The notes under the pieces are model-generated. The model ran no database searches. It worked only from the letters and a program-made list of their open reading frames with translations, and had not been told where the DNA came from. 64,000 nucleotides of DNA, taken from Gammaproteobacteria bacterium (GTDB lineage Bacteria > Pseudomonadota > Gammaproteobacteria > Pseudomonadales > Cellvibrionaceae). This document shows, piece by piece, positions 45,935-54,114 of this stretch. A program made the translations under genes and the position numbers. Position 1 is the first letter of the stretch. Every line of letters begins with the position of its first letter. The stretch lies in contig JAGKWO010000001.1 of assembly GCA_021151835.1 (NCBI GenBank), positions 310,001 to 374,000 on the forward strand. The letters run 5' to 3'.

Positions 45935-47086
45935 ATGACTTCTGCGTTAACCCCAACCCTGCAACTCGCTATTGATTTGATTCGCTGCCGCTCGGTAACC
46001 CCTGAGGATGATGGCTGCCAAACCCTGATGATCCAGCGCCTAAATGCTATTGGATTTAAAACTGAACGCTTGCGCTTTGGCGACGTGGATAACTTCTGGG
46101 CCGTGCGCAATGGAGCAGATGGCGATAGCGGACCCATATTGGCCTTTGCCGGCCACACCGATGTAGTGCCCACCGGACCGGAGGCCAATTGGAGCAATTC
46201 ACCGTTTGAGCCCCAAATTATTGACGGCATGTTGCATGGCCGCGGTGCTGCCGACATGAAAGGTTCACTGGCCAGCATGGTAATCGCCTGCGAAAACTTT
46301 GTAGCCAAATATCCCAACCACAAAGGCCGTATCGCGTTCCTCATCACCAGCGATGAAGAAGGCCCATCAATTAACGGTACGGTAAAAGTGGTGGAATGGC
46401 TCGAAGCCCGCAATACCAAAATGACCTGGTGCATTGTCGGTGAACCATCCAGCACCAGGGTTGTTGGCGACGTGATCAAAAACGGCCGTCGCGGTTCGCT
46501 GGGCGCCGTGTTAACGGTAAAAGGAATTCAGGGCCATGTGGCTTATCCTCACCTTGCCGATAATCCAATCCATAAACTCGCACCAGCCCTGGCAGAATTG
46601 GCGGCGGAACATTGGGATAACGGCAACGAATTTTTTCCAGCCACCAGTTTCCAGGTCTCCAATATTAATGGCGGCACCGGCGCTACCAACGTCATTCCGG
46701 GTGAAGTCGTGGTGGTATTTAATTTCCGCTTTTCGACTGAATTAACCGAGCAAATCCTGCGCGAGCGCACACACGCCATTCTGGATAAACACGGATTGAA
46801 ATACGATTTGCAATGGACCTTGAGTGGCCAACCGTTTCTCACTGCCCGTGGTGATCTGGTCAATGCAGTAGTCGAGGCGATCAAAACTGAAACGGGATTG
46901 GATACTGAATTATCGACGTCAGGCGGCACTTCCGATGGACGCTTTATCGCCCCCACCGGTGCCCAGGTTGTGGAGCTGGGCCCGATCAATGCCACTATCC
47001 ATAAAGTAAATGAATGCATTAGCGCCGATGATTTAAATAAGCTAACGGCTATCTACGAAAAAACGCTGGAAAATTTATTAGCCTGA
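45935..47086 (+). CDS. dapE: Succinyl-diaminopimelate desuccinylase
   Basis: Removes succinate from N-succinyl-DAP in lysine and peptidoglycan synthesis. 383 aa, M20 metallopeptidase. Metal and catalytic residues are in FAGHTDVVPTGP, HGRGAADMKGS, DEEGPSINGT and the terminal GPINATIHKVNECI. I start at the ATG at 45935 (MTSALTPTLQLA), the family start, rather than at the open frame from 45830. Confidence 0.96.
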   Translation: MTSALTPTLQLAIDLIRCRSVTPEDDGCQTLMIQRLNAIGFKTERLRFGDVDNFWAVRNGADGDSGPILAFAGHTDVVPTGPEANWSNSPFEPQIIDGMLHGRGAADMKGSLASMVIACENFVAKYPNHKGRIAFLITSDEEGPSINGTVKVVEWLEARNTKMTWCIVGEPSSTRVVGDVIKNGRRGSLGAVLTVKGIQGHVAYPHLADNPIHKLAPALAELAAEHWDNGNEFFPATSFQVSNINGGTGATNVIPGEVVVVFNFRFSTELTEQILRERTHAILDKHGLKYDLQWTLSGQPFLTARGDLVNAVVEAIKTETGLDTELSTSGGTSDGRFIAPTGAQVVELGPINATIHKVNECISADDLNKLTAIYEKTLENLLA

Positions 47087-47597
47087 TCCGCTTTGCCACG
47101 CTTGAATAAAAATAAAGCCCCGCGCGGGGCTTTATTTTTTGGCGGGAAAAAATGCTCCCATCTTCCGGAAATCCGCTAGCCCATAACACCCAAACGTTGC
47201 CGGTTTGTTTTACACAATTATTCAATACTTATCGTCCGCAAAATATTTTGCATGGTCACTCATTAAAAAATTTAGCTAATTTCACTGAATAATGTTTTTG
47301 GCGACAAATATCATCGACAACGCTAGATGAAAGAGGCGACGCATTTAATCGTTATTTAATTGGCGATTCGCAGACTGGTTTTACTAAACGCCAAAATCAT
47401 GGCTTCATCGCTTGACAAATTCTGCAGTTTTCTTTGCAAACCTTTTGAAATCATTAACAAATCCAGACTTGTCATAGTTCTTGCTCATGCTTGCTTGACC
47501 GCGCTGAGTGTCGATTTTTTGGACGCTCTTCACGCGCGGTATCAAGCCCATCTTTTGCTATTCAGCAATTTTTTGTCATTCAGAATTTGAAAGGAAA
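47087..47597. other. Region between dapE and the flavoprotein gene, 511 bases
   Basis: The dapE terminator occupies 47108-47140. A perfect 14-base palindrome GCAAAATATTTTGC lies at 47238-47251 and could be an operator. The rest is AT-rich. A 76-codon ORF at 47360-47590 shows no start signal or known content, so I left it out. Confidence 0.4.
47108..47140. terminator. Intrinsic terminator after dapE
   Basis: AAAAATAAAGCCCCGC/GCGGGGCTTTATTTTTT, a nearly continuous palindrome with GC core and T-run. Confidence 0.9.
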
Positions 47598-49343
47598 ATG
47601 AATATGACCAACTCTTTTTTCAGCGAAGTATTGCGCATCCCCGGTACCAAAGTCTTAAGTCGCGAAGAAGCCGCTTTTCAATACGGTGCAGACACTGGAG
47701 CAAGCCAGCGTTTGCCTGCCGGAGCCATTATCGTTAAGGAAGTTGATGCCGTAGAAGCGATCCTGGCATTGGCTAACGAATTTAAAGTTCCACTCTGGCC
47801 TATCAGCGGCGGGCGCAATTTTGGTTACGGTACTTCGCTGCCAGTCGATGTGCGCAGTTTTATCCTTGACTTATCACAATTGCGCCGTGTCTACATTGAT
47901 GTCCATTCATCCACGGCATTGATTGAACCCGGTGTTACCCAAAGTGATTTGCATGCGGCGATAAAAAAATCCGGTGCGAATTTATTGGTCCCCACCACCG
48001 GCGTTGGCCCTAACGGCAATATTTTGGGCAATGCATTGGACGGCGGCTACGGGTTAACACCCATCGCCGATCACTTCAATGCAATTTGCGAACTGGAAGG
48101 GTTTTGGGGCAATGGCACCGAGTTTCGTCACACCTACCAGGATTTGGGTTGCGCTGAAATGGCCAAGCGCTGGAATGCCGGCACCGGTTATTCCTGGGCG
48201 GGATTATTGCGGCAAGGCAATTTCGGTATAGTCACCAAAGCGCGCGTGCAATTAGCGCGTGCACCGGAAGCAACGCGCATTCTGGTATTTGAATGGAAGT
48301 CCAATGATGCATTTGTTGCGAGCCAGGCAGAGTTAAATAAATTAACCGAAGATATTCCCGGTATCGGCGGCATTATTATGATGAACGATTGCCGTATTCT
48401 TTCCACGCAAGTTGATACTCCACTCGCGTCGCCGTTAAAAGGTGAAGCGCGCGCAAATTATTTGCGTGGACTGGCAGCACAGCGAAAAATTTCAGCGTGG
48501 ACCGGGCTGGGGACGCTGTATGGTTCGCGCGCTGCCGTGGCAGGCTCCGTAAAAGATATTCGTCGTCGCTTGAAAAATTGCCGTGTATGGAGTTTCAGCC
48601 CGGAACAGATTAAACAATTACAAAAAATCCAGGATTACTTACCTAAATGGGGCTTTTCCGCACTTCGCCGTCACTTTGGTGCACTGACAAACACCTTGGG
48701 AACTGTCGAAGGTTATCCAATCGTTGCGTTCCTGAAAATTGCTTATGCGCTTGATCCCACCGCTAAAAAACTCGATTTGAATTCCCATCCCGCTAAAGAT
48801 GGTGCTGGTATTTTGTGGTACGCGCCGTTGGTCCCATTTACCAACGATGAAGTGGAACGCTATCGCACCGTAATGAGTCAATGTTTAACCGCCCATGGCT
48901 TTGATCCGCTGCTCGCGGTGACTTCGCGGTCGTCGCGTACCTTATCGGGCACCATTCCATTGTTATTTGATCGCAAAAATGCAGACGATGTAGCGCGCGC
49001 AAAAAATTGTTACCGCGCCCTGGTAAAAACCGGTTTGGAAAATGGTTGGCCACCCTATCGTTTGGGTGTGGATTATATGGACCTGATCGCCTGCCCCGCC
49101 GATTCACCCAGTGCGCAAGTGCAACAGCTATTGAAAAAAGCATTGGATGAAAATGAAGTGATTGGTTCCGGTCGCTATGAACATGCCAAACCGGTGGCAC
49201 CTTTTATTCCCGCTCTACACCCGGTACCCGCAGAAGCAGAAAATACATTGTTGCACGATGTATTGGAGAGCGCGTTTGATACTGCGAGCTACACCAGAAT
49301 GTTTGCCCGCAATAACAAGGGAGAGTCAGTGGAAATCCAGTAA
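47598..49343 (+). CDS. VAO/PCMH-family FAD-dependent phenol-oxidising flavoprotein
   Basis: 581 aa from the ATG at 47598 with AAAGGAAA just upstream; the open frame extends to 47508. The PCMH-type FAD-binding domain has PLWPISGGRNFGYGTSLPV and TTGVGPNGNILGNALDGGYGLTP. The cresol-dehydrogenase/vanillyl-alcohol-oxidase substrate domain follows, ending with WPPYRLGVDYMD. Relatives oxidise para-alkylphenols such as 4-cresol, eugenol or vanillyl alcohol, often with covalent FAD. No cytochrome c subunit gene follows, so it may act as an oxidase or use another acceptor. This would suit lignin-derived phenols, but the substrate is inferred. Confidence 0.82.
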   Translation: MNMTNSFFSEVLRIPGTKVLSREEAAFQYGADTGASQRLPAGAIIVKEVDAVEAILALANEFKVPLWPISGGRNFGYGTSLPVDVRSFILDLSQLRRVYIDVHSSTALIEPGVTQSDLHAAIKKSGANLLVPTTGVGPNGNILGNALDGGYGLTPIADHFNAICELEGFWGNGTEFRHTYQDLGCAEMAKRWNAGTGYSWAGLLRQGNFGIVTKARVQLARAPEATRILVFEWKSNDAFVASQAELNKLTEDIPGIGGIIMMNDCRILSTQVDTPLASPLKGEARANYLRGLAAQRKISAWTGLGTLYGSRAAVAGSVKDIRRRLKNCRVWSFSPEQIKQLQKIQDYLPKWGFSALRRHFGALTNTLGTVEGYPIVAFLKIAYALDPTAKKLDLNSHPAKDGAGILWYAPLVPFTNDEVERYRTVMSQCLTAHGFDPLLAVTSRSSRTLSGTIPLLFDRKNADDVARAKNCYRALVKTGLENGWPPYRLGVDYMDLIACPADSPSAQVQQLLKKALDENEVIGSGRYEHAKPVAPFIPALHPVPAEAENTLLHDVLESAFDTASYTRMFARNNKGESVEIQ

Positions 49344-49392
49344 GCACACTGACTCAACACCATCACAATAAATGATGTAAGAAGGATTTTTT

Positions 49393-49458
49393 ATGAACAG
49401 AATAATTGCACTTTTGCATCAAGGACGATGCCTGGATTTCTGCACATACATTTATTAA
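49393..49458 (+). CDS. Possible short ORF downstream of the flavoprotein gene
   Basis: 21 codons encoding MNRIIALLHQGRCLDFCTYIY, with AAGGA 6-8 bases upstream of the ATG. It is not similar to anything I know. It may be a translated leftover of a lost partner gene, or chance. Listed because its ribosome-binding site is good and no other gene covers it. Confidence 0.25.
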   Translation: MNRIIALLHQGRCLDFCTYIY

Positions 49459-49468
49459 TTGATTGGTA

Positions 49469-50686
49469 TTAACTGATGGCTTTGATTTTCGCCGCCGTCC
49501 AAATAGTTAACAAGCCGACTGCACAAGCACCGTAGCCAACCCAGTCATAATGGAGTATTTCACCCGCATCACCTTTCACCAGAATTAATCCGGCTACAAA
49601 TGCAGCCAATCCGGAACCCAGGTTTTGCATCGCCGAATTAAACGCCATTACCCGACCGCGAAAACGTGGTTCGCAAGACGCGGTAACCATTGCCGAACAG
49701 GGAATAAAACGGCCGCTGACAAAAATAAAAAATAACGCTGCCATTACTAAATGCCACAGCAGTCCGACTTGCAAGGTATGGGTCACCAGAATGATGGGAA
49801 TAAAACTGAGCAGCACCAAACCGGTAAACACGTGCGCGTGACGATAAGTGTCCGTCAGTCTGGCAATATAGGGACGCGTAAATAAGGTAACCGCACCGCC
49901 AACAAGATAAATGTAAGGCAAATCGCCATTGCCCAGTTCGGTATTGGCAACCAATGCCGGTGCAATGTAGGGAATCACCATAAACCCGCCAAACAAAACC
50001 AGCGACGAGGTAATAAATCCCCACCAGTGATTAGGTACGCTGAGCAATTCTTTATAACTCTGCCACATCGCCACCTGGGTTTGTTGCAAATGGGAACGCA
50101 CCGGCGGCACCACAAACCAACTCAGTACAAATACCAATGAACAAAGTACGACTAAAAATAAAAATGGTGTCTGCCAGTGATAATGGTTGGCAATAAATAA
50201 TCCCAAGGGCACACCGGCAATTGCCGCAAGTGAAAATGCGAGCATTACAATACCCATGGCATGGCCGCGCCGTTGTGGCGGAATCACATCGCCGACAATC
50301 GCCAATGCAACAGCACTCATCACACCGCCAAAAAACCCGGCCAATAGGCGTGCGATCAACAACCACTGAAATGACTCCGCCAGGCCACACGCCAGCGTGG
50401 CGACAGTTAACCCGAGATAACAAAGCAGGAGCGAATGGCGCCGGTCAAACCGGTCTGCAAATGCAGAGGCAAGCAACGCCGATACACCGGCTGCAATTGA
50501 ATAGGACGATACCAGCAAACCAAAACCGGCAGGCTGGATGGCAAACGCATCCATAAGTTGTGCGGACAACGGCATCATGATCATAAAATCCACGATCACG
50601 GTAAATTGCAATGCCATCAAGGTATAAAGCAAGGCGCGCTCGCGCGCCGGGGATAACAACACAGCAGAATCAGAACTATTCATCAC
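49469..50686 (-). CDS. MFS efflux-type transporter
   Basis: 405 aa with about 12 membrane helices. The MFS loop 2-3 motif reads ADRFDRRHSLL, and motif-A-type RLTDTYRHAH lies in the second half. The N-half has RLLAGFFGGVMSAVALAIVGDVIPPQRRGHAMG, typical of drug/sugar efflux (DHA1-like) proteins. Substrate unknown. Convergent with the flavoprotein gene. Confidence 0.82.
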   Translation of the reverse strand: MMNSSDSAVLLSPARERALLYTLMALQFTVIVDFMIMMPLSAQLMDAFAIQPAGFGLLVSSYSIAAGVSALLASAFADRFDRRHSLLLCYLGLTVATLACGLAESFQWLLIARLLAGFFGGVMSAVALAIVGDVIPPQRRGHAMGIVMLAFSLAAIAGVPLGLFIANHYHWQTPFLFLVVLCSLVFVLSWFVVPPVRSHLQQTQVAMWQSYKELLSVPNHWWGFITSSLVLFGGFMVIPYIAPALVANTELGNGDLPYIYLVGGAVTLFTRPYIARLTDTYRHAHVFTGLVLLSFIPIILVTHTLQVGLLWHLVMAALFFIFVSGRFIPCSAMVTASCEPRFRGRVMAFNSAMQNLGSGLAAFVAGLILVKGDAGEILHYDWVGYGACAVGLLTIWTAAKIKAIS

Positions 50687-50764
50687 CAGCGCTCATAAAC
50701 AGGAGCTTGCCAGTCTAGTCATTCACATCGGATGTTGCTAATGAACTTTGTAATAGTTGACGAA

Positions 50765-51391
50765 TTAACTATTTAATTGCACCACCAGCAAGCTGCCGGT
50801 GAAACGTTTGGGTTCCAGGCAATACCAGGTCAACATTTCGCTGTCCCATCGTTCGCATTTATCGACCAGGTCCAAAAATGGCTGGCGTCCCGGATCTGCC
50901 AATATCAGTTTTTTTACTCCGGCGTTGGCGGCGCGTTTCAACAACGAAAACCATTCGTCAGTCAATTCTGGCCAAAAACAAATATCTCCGCCGACGATAA
51001 CATCGAATTTACTTAAATCGGCTTTCTTCATGGAATCCATCGCGCCCTGGCGGGTTTTGACTTCGACGTTATTCAAATCAGCTTGCAGCTGTAAAAAACC
51101 AAACACCTGCTCATCAATATCAAGCCCTGTTACCTTATGCCCCTGGTTGGCCAGGTAAATGGATGTCGGCCCCCAACCGCAACCCACATCAAGCACACGA
51201 CTTTTTTTCTTGAGCGGGTTATGAGTGAAATAATCCATCAATAAATAACTGGAATCCCAATGACGATCGCCATGGGCACTGGGTGCAGATTCTTTCTTCA
51301 CTCGTTTAATCGCCGGACTTTTTTCCTTGTACAACCAGATACCGTAAGCCGGGAAAGTATTTTTTGCGGGGGGAACAAATAACTCAGGCAC
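50765..51391 (-). CDS. Class I SAM-dependent methyltransferase
   Basis: 208 aa. SAM-binding motif I RVLDVGCGWGPTSIYLA, acidic motif II TGLDID, and DVIVGGDICFWPELTDEW as motif IV. The N-terminal 60 residues are basic. The fold resembles protein-lysine methyltransferases of the ETFB/METTL group, but the substrate cannot be told. Separated from the MFS gene by 78 bases. Confidence 0.8.
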   Translation of the reverse strand: MPELFVPPAKNTFPAYGIWLYKEKSPAIKRVKKESAPSAHGDRHWDSSYLLMDYFTHNPLKKKSRVLDVGCGWGPTSIYLANQGHKVTGLDIDEQVFGFLQLQADLNNVEVKTRQGAMDSMKKADLSKFDVIVGGDICFWPELTDEWFSLLKRAANAGVKKLILADPGRQPFLDLVDKCERWDSEMLTWYCLEPKRFTGSLLVVQLNS

Positions 51392-51618
51392 GATAAATCC
51401 TCACTATTTCCAGATTGGGGTGAAGGGCGATTGCCCGCCGATTCTATGACAGAATTAAGACACTAATGTGACGGCGTATCACAAACCGGATTTTACAGCG
51501 CGCTTCTTTCCACGCATCCTGCCAGTTCCACGCGCCCTGACGGAAAACAGCAGGATTACCTGAAAATGTTCACCCGGTTCCGCCTGTAAATTTCCAGCAA
51601 GATAATTTTTAAAAGCCG

Positions 51619-51646
51619 TTGACAGGAAAATTTTTCGGCGTATTAT
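51619..51646 (+). promoter_or_regulatory. Strong sigma-70 promoter of the rtcB operon
   Basis: TTGACA at 51619-51624, a 16-base spacer and TATTAT at 51641-51646, with an A/T-rich segment (AAGATAATTTTTAAAA) upstream that could act as an UP element. The transcript would start near 51653. No sigma-54 element or rtcR-like activator gene was seen, unlike E. coli rtcBA. Confidence 0.75.
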
Positions 51647-51724
51647 CGCGCCCAATTTTCAGGGCGGCGATTTTTCGTAAGCCTCATGTTCAACCCGCAA
51701 GTTTTCTTGCACCAACATTCACAG

Positions 51725-51781
51725 GAGTACTCACTATGATTTACGCAGGTTACCACAACGTATAACACCTTCTGAGTACTC
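51725..51781 (+). promoter_or_regulatory. Hairpin closing around the leader ORF and sequestering its ribosome-binding site
   Basis: GAGTACTCA (51725-51733) is the exact reverse complement of TGAGTACTC (51773-51781). The 5' arm includes most of the Shine-Dalgarno AGGAG (51723-51727 region) of the leader ORF, which occupies the loop. A ribosome on the leader would prevent pairing. Confidence 0.6.
51736..51765 (+). CDS. Nine-codon leader peptide MIYAGYHNV
   Basis: ATG ATT TAC GCA GGT TAC CAC AAC GTA TAA, with AGGAG nine bases upstream. Four of the eight codons after the start are TAC, TAC, CAC and AAC, all read by tRNAs with a GUN anticodon (Tyr, His, Asn). Its position between a strong promoter and a terminator is the layout of a translational attenuator. 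Translation itself is inferred. Confidence 0.55.
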   Translation: MIYAGYHNV

Positions 51782-51784
51782 GTG

Positions 51785-51833
51785 CCTGGAAGGTTTTTAA
51801 ATACCTTTCAGGTCAGGCATAAAAGCCCTGATC
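51785..51833 (+). promoter_or_regulatory. Competing hairpins ahead of the rtcB terminator (candidate antiterminator)
   Basis: CCTGGAAGGT (51785-51794) pairs with ACCTTTCAGG (51803-51812) with one G-U. Alternatively GGTCAGG (51811-51817) can pair with CCTGATC (51827-51833), which is part of the terminator's 5' arm. TGCCTG (51783-51788) can also pair with CAGGCA (51814-51819). These exclude one another in part, as expected of an attenuator switch. Energies were not computed. Confidence 0.45.
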
Positions 51834-51855
51834 GGGAAACTGATCAGGGCTTTTT
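51821..51855 (+). terminator. Intrinsic terminator (attenuator) upstream of rtcB
   Basis: AAAAGCCCTGATC/GATCAGGGCTTTTT with an 8-base loop and a following T-rich run. It lies on the coding strand between the promoter and rtcB, 93 bases before the rtcB ATG. Expression of rtcB must read through it unless another promoter lies between. Confidence 0.9.
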
Positions 51856-51947
51856 GTTTTCCAGCTTGTAAAACCAGGCAACAGTCTGCCCACCGGAAGG
51901 TTCTGTCGAATTTTTCGCGCATACATTAATGCGCGCAAGGGATTTTT

Positions 51948-53156
51948 ATGCCTGTAAAAATTGAATTGAACAAAAACGCCAGCACTGGTTTGAAGCCGGT
52001 AAAGATTTACACCAGCGATATTGAAAACCAGGCGTTAACGCAATTGAAACAAATTGCGCAGCTACCGATTATCCATTCACACATTGCTGCCATGCCGGAT
52101 GTGCATACGGGAATCGGTGCGACGGTAGGATCGGTAATTACCACCCTTAACGCGATTATTCCTGCGGCGGTCGGTGTAGACATCGGTTGCGGGATGAGCG
52201 CCGTGCGGTTATCGGTTAAATCCTCACAACTGCCCGACAATCTCGCGGCGATGCGCAGCGCGATTGAACGAGCTGTACCCGTGGGGTTGGCCGCGCACAA
52301 AACCATTAATGTGCGCACCAGTAGCTGCAACAAACTGGCGTATGGCGTGGAGTGGCTTTTTGAAAAACATCCCACCGTGATGAAGATGTTAAAACAACCG
52401 CAAACCATTTGGACCAAGCAGTTGGGAACCCTGGGGAGCGGCAACCATTTCATCGAAGTTTGTGTGGATGAAAGCAAGGATATATGGGTAATGCTGCATT
52501 CCGGCAGTCGCGGCATCGGCAATGCGATTGGCCAATACTTTATCCAACTGGCAAAAAAAGATATGGGTAAACATATCCATCATTTGCCCGACAAAGATCT
52601 CGCCTACTTCACCGAAGGCAGTGAGCATTTTAGGGATTACGTAACAGCCGTTAATTGGGCACAGGAATATGCACGCATTAATCGCGAGGAAATGATGGGC
52701 TTGGTATTGCGGGCAATTACGCCGTTCCTGCCAACATTCCATGCTGATCGGCACGCGATAAATTGCCATCACAATTACGTTAGCCGCGAACACCATTTCG
52801 GGGCGGATGTAATGGTGACACGCAAAGGTGCAATCAGTGCCCGCACCGGGGAATTGGGAATTATCCCCGGCAGTATGGGTGCCAAGTCATTTATTGTGCG
52901 CGGTAAAGGTAACCCGGATTCATTCTGCTCCTGCTCGCACGGTGCAGGCAGGCGGATGAGCCGCACCGCAGCGCGTAACCTGTTTAGCAAAGAAGATTTA
53001 ATCGGCCAAACCAAAGGCGTGGAATGCCGTAAAGACAAACAGGTTATCGACGAAATTCCCGCTGCTTACAAGGACATTGATGAAGTCATGGAGAACCAAT
53101 CGGACTTGATTGAAGTGGTTCATACGCTCAAACAAGTGTTGTGCATTAAAGGGTAA
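51948..53156 (+). CDS. rtcB: RNA-splicing ligase RtcB
   Basis: Joins RNA ends bearing 2',3'-cyclic or 3' phosphate to 5'-OH ends, using GTP and Mn. 402 aa, typical of bacterial RtcB. Metal and nucleotide residues: Asp-Cys in GVDIGCGMSAV, His in LGSGNHFIEV, HSGSRGIGN, HNYVSREHHFG, PGSMGAKSFIVRG and the guanylylated His in SCSHGAGRRMSRTAA. The ATG has AAGGGA upstream. It is preceded by the attenuator-like leader and followed after 7-10 bases by an unknown gene. There is no rtcA. Its likely role is repair of cleaved tRNA or rRNA. Confidence 0.95.
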   Translation: MPVKIELNKNASTGLKPVKIYTSDIENQALTQLKQIAQLPIIHSHIAAMPDVHTGIGATVGSVITTLNAIIPAAVGVDIGCGMSAVRLSVKSSQLPDNLAAMRSAIERAVPVGLAAHKTINVRTSSCNKLAYGVEWLFEKHPTVMKMLKQPQTIWTKQLGTLGSGNHFIEVCVDESKDIWVMLHSGSRGIGNAIGQYFIQLAKKDMGKHIHHLPDKDLAYFTEGSEHFRDYVTAVNWAQEYARINREEMMGLVLRAITPFLPTFHADRHAINCHHNYVSREHHFGADVMVTRKGAISARTGELGIIPGSMGAKSFIVRGKGNPDSFCSCSHGAGRRMSRTAARNLFSKEDLIGQTKGVECRKDKQVIDEIPAAYKDIDEVMENQSDLIEVVHTLKQVLCIKG

Positions 53157-53166
53157 GGAGAAAATG

Positions 53167-54102
53167 ATGGAAGCCGCATTAGTGGATGAAGTGCTGGCCT
53201 GTTTGCCAACGAATCGCACATTGTTTCGTTATTGCAAGGATCAATATGCGACCTATTTATTGCAGCGAGTGCTCAATAAAAATGGTCCATTGAGCGTGCA
53301 ACAACTCAAGCAATCATCGTACAAACAGCTGTTGGAAAAACCGTTTGTAAGGGAAATTTTACAAACAACAGGAAAGCAGAAAGTGGAAGCATGGCATTTG
53401 GAAAATGCCATGGTGACGGATATGCACCATTACGTTTTAACCTTGGGAAAATGGGGAAACCGTTATGGTGGCGTACAAACGTCGAGACCGGGGCATAATC
53501 TGGTATTGCAATTAAACCTGCCGGAAAGCCTGGATGCCGAGTTTCAGCGGATTACCGGTAATGCGATGAATGAATTTACATCGCACAACCATCCGCAAAG
53601 CAAAAAGCGGACAGCAACGTTGGCTTGGGCGAGATTGGATATCAATTTTGAATCCGATGAAGTATTGATTGAAGAAATCCAGTCAGATCTGATTCGTTTA
53701 CTGGAACAAATGAAAGTACGGGCACAAACTGACAAACACAATGGCAGCAGTCACTTTAACTGGCGAGGCAACACAATACCTTGCCAACCAATGTTGAATT
53801 ATTGTGAGAAGGTTGCCAGCGCCCAGAAAAAAATCTGGGCAGAAGCGATGCTATCGGCATGTTTATGGTTCATTCACAGCGAGCTGGGAATCAGCAAAGT
53901 ATTTTACAATCGCTTTGAAACGGGCAATCAAATGAAAAATATTGATTGGTGTTTACCACCGCGCTCGCTCTACACCGATTTACCCGAGAAGTTTTGCTTT
54001 GATTTAACAGGAGCGGCACCGGATTTTATACGCGAGGATCGCAAAGCAAGGAAAAAGTTACACAAGATTCAAAACCCCCAATGGTATTTACTGACTATTT
54101 AA
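53167..54102 (+). CDS. Unrecognised 311-aa protein in the rtcB operon
   Basis: Not recognised as a named family. I start at the ATG at 53167, six bases after AAGGAG (the ATG at 53164 is too close). No signal peptide or membrane helix. The middle holds TLAWARLDINFE followed by IEEIQSDLIRLLEQ; the EEIQSD pattern is reminiscent of a domain in phage polyvalent proteins, a weak resemblance from memory. The C-terminal third has NRFETGNQMKN and PPRSLYTDLPEKFCFD, then a basic tail. It has many His, Asn and aromatic residues. Tight spacing to rtcB and the next ORF suggests a shared job in RNA damage. Function unknown. Confidence 0.8.
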   Translation: MEAALVDEVLACLPTNRTLFRYCKDQYATYLLQRVLNKNGPLSVQQLKQSSYKQLLEKPFVREILQTTGKQKVEAWHLENAMVTDMHHYVLTLGKWGNRYGGVQTSRPGHNLVLQLNLPESLDAEFQRITGNAMNEFTSHNHPQSKKRTATLAWARLDINFESDEVLIEEIQSDLIRLLEQMKVRAQTDKHNGSSHFNWRGNTIPCQPMLNYCEKVASAQKKIWAEAMLSACLWFIHSELGISKVFYNRFETGNQMKNIDWCLPPRSLYTDLPEKFCFDLTGAAPDFIREDRKARKKLHKIQNPQWYLLTI

Positions 54103-54114
54103 CAGGAGCATTAC

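Larger units (their letters stand above)
51392..51947 (+). other. rtcB leader region
   Basis: 556 bases without a conventional gene. It holds a strong promoter (51619-51646), a 9-codon leader ORF inside a hairpin, two further hairpins and a terminator, listed separately. The part 51392-51610 showed no feature beyond an AT-rich stretch just before the -35. Confidence 0.6.

Noticed and set aside
47360..47590. Plus-strand 76-codon ORF before the flavoprotein gene
   Set aside because: Hydrophobic but with no ribosome-binding site or recognisable content, and it ends inside the flavoprotein's ribosome-binding region.
51392..51618. Sigma-54 promoter or RtcR-type control of rtcB as in E. coli
   Set aside because: No TGGCAC-N5-TTGC-like element and no rtcR gene was found; the sigma-70 promoter is strong.
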